From assembly GCA_033980235.1 (NCBI GenBank), contig CM067070.1:5857544-5921543 (forward strand): DNA of 64,000 nt, read 5' to 3'. Below the pieces are notes generated by a model, which had not been told where the DNA came from, searched no databases, and saw only the letters and a program-made list of their open reading frames with translations. The first letter of the stretch is position 1. Every line of letters begins with the position of its first letter. This document shows, in pieces, positions 55,201 through 61,534 of this stretch. A program made the position numbers and the translations under genes. The DNA comes from Diadema setosum (Eukaryota; Echinodermata; Echinoidea; Diadematoida; Diadematidae).

Positions 55201-57110
55201 CAAGAAAAAAGATCAGGAATTCAAAGCAAGAACAAAAAAAAAAAAAAAAGAGCAAAGGAGAAACGGCGAAAAGTGGAGAAATTACGCGACTGTCATGTAG
55301 TTCCACGTACTGCATTTACTGATAGTTACCGGTACTGTGCGTTAATGCTGGGGTGTTGAGTTTGAGCCGATAAATAGTCCCCAGAATTAAGCACAAACAC
55401 TGTTTAAGTATGGACTATGCCAATTACAAATGGCATCACAGCTAATTAAAATTCGTGACAACTAATCTAAAAGCAAAGCTACTTTGTTAAATGTATACAA
55501 TGGCATTAAATTCTGACATATCTACCAAAAGTGCTTTACCAATGGGTATCCTGTTTTATTCTATACGTAATGTGAAACACCAGAGCTGAAAAGTACGTGG
55601 TGGTATAAATATTTGAACACTGGATTCATAGTCATTCTTGTAAATGACACCTTTTAGTTATACAATGTCATAAATGAATGCCAAACGTGTTTTTAGTATA
55701 GGTGCGGTCATATTACTTATCGACCGTCTTGAATTTATCAGATTTTAGATTATCGGATTCATCTTACCTGGTAAAGAACATACCAGACAGAAATTCATGT
55801 AGTGAATTTAATTACAGCGTGTAGAAAAAAAAACCCAGCATATTCAGATTCTGCTTTTCCACCTTTTCAATTTCTCTTCGAAGTTCCATTGAAAAAAAAA
55901 AACATGAAGAAACGAGATAATGAATACAGTATTCTTGAGACACGTGAAAGGAAAATTAACAGAGAGAAAATAGCCAAAGAATTTGGTACAAAGAAGAACA
56001 AAAAAAAACAGAAATCATGAGATAAAGCTTGCGAGAGAGAAAAAACATAACAAAAGGAGAAAAGGGAAGGGAGAAATCACCTGGTGAGATATTGTGACCC
56101 CTTCCTATCTATAACCGTTTACGCATATGGACCCCCCCCCCCCCTTGCTCCATGGATCGATTTAAAGCATGCGAAAATTGATTGAATGCTTATGACCAAT
56201 GACAATAATTCATTCAAAATATTGGTCGGCAAGGGAAAGCGGGGCATTAGGTGTGCACATCGGTTTGTTATTCTTTCTGCTAAATACGGAAGGGCATTGT
56301 GAATTACCTAGGCCCCCCTTGACCCAAAATCCCATTCCAATCAACACCATTGCTGGAAAAAATCAATCCGCGAAACATCCCACATCACACTGAATATATC
56401 TCTGGTATGTGAAATTTTGGTTTCAAAAGGTACTACATCCAGTTTCGATTTCAAAAGGTACTACATTCAGTTTCAATTTCAAAAGGTACTACATCCACAA
56501 AAACATCCAGTTTCGGTTTCAAAAGGTACTACATCCACAAAAATATTAAAATGATTAATTCATCAAAAATAAACGTATGGACCTGGCTTTTCTTAGAGAG
56601 TGGTCTAGTGTGGTATCTTTTAGCAGTATCATAGAGGGAAATGTAATTCCAGGCTGACCTTGCTTAATAATATGATAGTCAAAATAATCACGTTTTTCTC
56701 AGAACTTGAAATTATGGATGTAGTAACTTTTGAAACCGAACTCTTCATATTATATGAGAAAGAAAGGAGAAATCGGTGGGTGTGTTTGACATCATTATTC
56801 CTCTTACTTTTCCTCCTTTTCGATAAAGCGCAAGACTTGAAAAAAAATGGTCTCTGCCTGGACTCGAACCCGGGTCTTTGGCATAGACTGCCAACGCCTT
56901 AAACTGCTCGGCCACGGAGACGTCATTATAGTGTTTCAGGCAGACGAAAGCTCAAATACCCGACGGAGCAACCCTTTAACTCTTTATGCGCATGGTCATT
57001 TTTCGGGCAGAGAGTTATGAATAACGACCAGCCGCGTGCCTAATTATACAACCGTTGCTGGGGCAACAAAACCTCGTATATACAAAATGTTAAATACACT
57101 GTTACATAGT

Positions 57111-57175
<65 letters not shown>

Positions 57176-60100
57176 TCGCTGGGGTGACAAGACCTTGTAT
57201 CTGAAATTTTGGTGGAAATGACTTTTTTTTTATATTAATATTCAAATAATGGGTTATGTGATGTCCTGGCAAAACCCTAACTGTCTTACTCCAAAAATGA
57301 AGTCACCACGGCATGTCAAAGGAATGGCTATCCCATTCGCTATAGTGCTTTGGCCGCCATATTTTTGGCTCTCCTGAACAATTGGCATTTTGTTGATACG
57401 AGGTCTTATCGCCCCAGCGACGATATATATATATATGAAGATGTTATTCGCAAAAACCGATAAGTCCATATTTGTCAAATGGAAATATTTCAATTTCAAT
57501 TTCAATTTCAATTTATTTTCAAATCTCTCGATGAAAAAATACAACAAAGTATATGATATCAAGCTGGAGACATACATAAAATATTGCACATATATAAAAC
57601 ATAATGTGGTCGATCTATGAAGTTTGGAATCTGTGAATGAATGCAAAGAAATATGGAGGAACGTACTTAAAAGCGAGCTTGTTGAGCGTAGGTCCCAGTT
57701 AAAATCGAGTTAAAGATTAAGATGGGGAGCACGGGTACAATGACCGAAACATAGAGGGGGAAAAATATAATTATACAGTTATATAACAACTTCTTCTCTA
57801 ATGCAGGTTTGGGGTCGGATAAGCCACATGCTGTAGGCGGATGAACCATTGTCATTCTGGCAATAATAAGAATATGACTCAATATATAGTAACAATGATA
57901 CGGTTTAGAAAGTATTAGACATGTTAGAATGTATTCACTGCGTGTATTAAGGAGGGAACACATGCACCTGCAAATCCCCCTCCCCCCCCAAAAAAAAAAA
58001 AAAAAAAACATTCAACAACCAGTTACAGTGCAGAGAGAATTAAAATACCAGCTGTTACCTCGCCCCAACTGTCTTAAAGAAGGAAGAATATACGATAGAT
58101 CATAAACACACAGTGACAGAATTTGAGGGCACAAACAGCTGGTTTAGCATGACAACAACCCTGGATTACAGTACAGCGGGATAGTCCTGTACAGCTCAAA
58201 ACAGATTTCAATAAGCTGAATTAATGTGATTATTCAATAAATACTGTCTTAATTTGCATTTAAAAGATGATAGCGATAAACAGAGGGGAGATCGTTCCAG
58301 TATTTCGGTGCCGCATACATATCTGTTTTCATCGCGAAAATTGTTCGAGTACGTGGAAGGTAATAAGCGTCCCGTTGGCGGGTGGGATAATTGTGAACTG
58401 AGTAGTTGCTTTTTAATTTGCGATTAAAGGTCAAGAAAAATAAAGAGAATAATAAGAAAAGGTTTGCTTCTTTTGACCATAACTTCAAAAATGTACATTT
58501 ATATGTAGTGACCAATACATCATTTAAAAGGTAATATTTAGTACTTTATGACAAAGACCGTACTTCAAAATCTTCAAAAATGGACTTATCAGTTTTTTTG
58601 CGAACAAACTCTTCATATAGATATATACATGTGATTATATAGATAAATAGATAGATATAGATATATTGTAAATACAAGAGGCTTGCCGGTTATTCCGAAC
58701 AACGTTTTAATTTTTTCTGACATAGCAGAAACCCAGCCCCTGCGCAATGTAATGGGGTGTCATGACGTGCATTTTCATGACAGCAGTATGATTTGATTCT
58801 TTTATCTCGTTGATCAAATGACAGGTACCACGGGGAAAACACTGCAACATGGATAGAGGAACGTGACTTTGTTAACCTCGCTCTTAGTGCAAGACTGTGA
58901 GTGCCGCTAATACAAACAGTAATGTGCATCGTCTACAAGAACGGAACATTAAAGTTGATTAGCTCTTCCATTTTGATAATTCAGTAACTTGTTCTCCAGT
59001 TAGTGTTTCCTCTTATCTTTTTTAGTATGGGAAAACACGAGTCAATTCTACGTATTGTCCTTACGGTAAGCGTGTGCCGAAGCTTATATTTGCAATTGAT
59101 ATCTGAATATAAGAACGACCCAAGTCCATGGAAGACCATTTCGAGTACTCTTAAACAAACTTCATATTTTCTTTTATTTTTTCAATAATATTCTATTTAA
59201 CTGTGATGGAAAAGAAACATTGTATAAATACAAATTAAAAAATATACTATTATGACAATTAACATTTGCATTAATTGTGGAGAGGCCATTTTGTGTGATG
59301 GACTTTGGTCGTTATTTGATTCATATACTTGATATTCTGCTATAGAGATGACCCAAGTCCTTCATTCTTACATTCATATAAGATTTAAGTCATTTATTTC
59401 AGGCACTTCCGAGGGTGATTAGGATTTATCATTTATACACAAGATGAGTCCATGCATAAGCCACAATTTCCCATGTCAAGCTGAATTTGGCCAAAAATTG
59501 GACTTGAGTCGTTCTTATGTTCATGTCTTCAGTTGTTTGCACAGCCTAAAGACAAATGTGTCTCTACAGAAAACCTTTCGTTAAACAAAAAGAGATATAC
59601 AAGCTTTTAAATAAAACTTGTAACAAGAATGTGAACCTTCAAATGGTATACATATCATGATAATTCTACTTCATTCAAGAATAAGTCCAACATCATTAAG
59701 ATGTGCTTATTTCTTTCTTAACAATTATTGAAGAGATCACTGGATGGATGTCCTGCCCACTATACCAAGAGATGAAATTGATAGCCAGAACCCTCTCCTG
59801 CAGTGGTGAGTCTTGTTGACTATCGTCAAATAATAGAAGATGATTCTTTTCTGTGCAAACCCCACCGTATTCCTTTGTGAAAGTAACCTAGCCGAGTTTT
59901 TCTTCTTTATTGTTAGTCTTACTTCAACTAAACTCTTCAAAATGTATGATTTAATGATGCACTGATCAACGACAAAATGCTGATATTGTTTCAGGACACT
60001 TCATTCCATAGATCGGGTACTGACTAGCAAAATCGTAAAAAAGTCAAGGATGCTTCGGCAGAACAAAAAAAAAAAAATGCAACGATGGACCTGTTAAACA

Positions 60101-61492
60101 AGGCATTTAACACGCTGAACCAAAAAGTATATTTTTGCACAACAGTTTTGTTGAGGACTGAGCATTCTTATAGAATGATTCAAAATTACCTGTCAAATAG
60201 AATTCAATATGAGTGATATAAATCTATCAACTCTGAATTATTACCTATACAGTATACTGTTGATCAAGGCTCCATGTCGGGTCCTTACTATTCTTAGCGT
60301 ACATTAATATCACCACAGTATATTCTGTTTGCAGATAGTATAAGTCATTGAAATTCGTTCTATTTCAGATATTTTGTCATTCCTTAGAACTCTTTAAAAA
60401 TCAACAGAAAAAAAGAAATGCACTACATTTCATGGGATTGTTTTACTGAATATTTGAAATAAACGGTCATATGCAGTATCTCTTGATTAGATTTCCTGCA
60501 AATGTTGACATGTCTTATATCGTAAAGTATTATCATTCCATATAATTATTATTCCATGTACGCATATCAACTCCATTGATTTTTTTTTTTCACTTTGTCA
60601 CGAAAATCTCAAAGATTAATGACAATACTGTAAGATATAACTAAACGTATATGCAGTAACTCAGATAAGTAATGATCTGTTATTCGCAAAACAAACACAC
60701 TTCACTTCAATAACATTTTTAATTTCTACTGCAAAATTCACTCTGTATGTTTCGTTTTAATGACCAGTTGCAATCCTTCCGTCATGATTTCAGTTCAACA
60801 AAGAGATACATTCTTGTCTTATAAGGAATTGTAACACATTTTGTCTACGAAACCATGGACGTTGGTGGCTCAGTGAATCTCTTCTTCCATAAACATAAAA
60901 TTTATGTGTACTTTTACTTTGTAAATCAATGTAAAAAAAAAACATGTTAATCCAATGGAGATAAAATTACTTTGTATGTACTCTCACCAATGTGCGTGAA
61001 TGCGCATTGACATGCAGGTACCATTATGCAATGAAATGAAATGCGATGGGATGCAATAGAAAACAAAATGAAATAGAATAAAAAAAGAGTAAAAGCAAAT
61101 CAAGTAAAGCTGTCAGTATACACAATGGCAACTCTCACTCTCACGTCCAATTACAGGTTTCTCTTGACTGTTGAAAGCGGCGAATATAGTTTTGAAGTTC
61201 TCACAGCTAGCAAACTGGTCTCCACTTTATTACTGTAAGTGTGCTACAAAAAGGTGATGTAAAAACATGATTATGTATCGTGATTGAAGATTGCAATATT
61301 ATCATAAGAAAGCAGTATATATATATATATATATATATATACTTACATCTACATTATATTGTAATTGGCAGTACTAAATAGCAGTAATAATATCACAATA
61401 GAGGAATGTATTCAATACCAATTGCCTTGATTTCAATTCAAAATTCGAATTTTCGGAGGCATTTAATGCATTACTCTTTTGTGACATTATTG

Positions 61493-61534
<42 letters not shown>

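Noticed and set aside
59995..60100. Extra LRR-gene exon after TTGTTTCAG at about 59995
   Set aside because: No donor in the right phase, no LRR spacing, and the sequence runs into a reverse transcriptase remnant.
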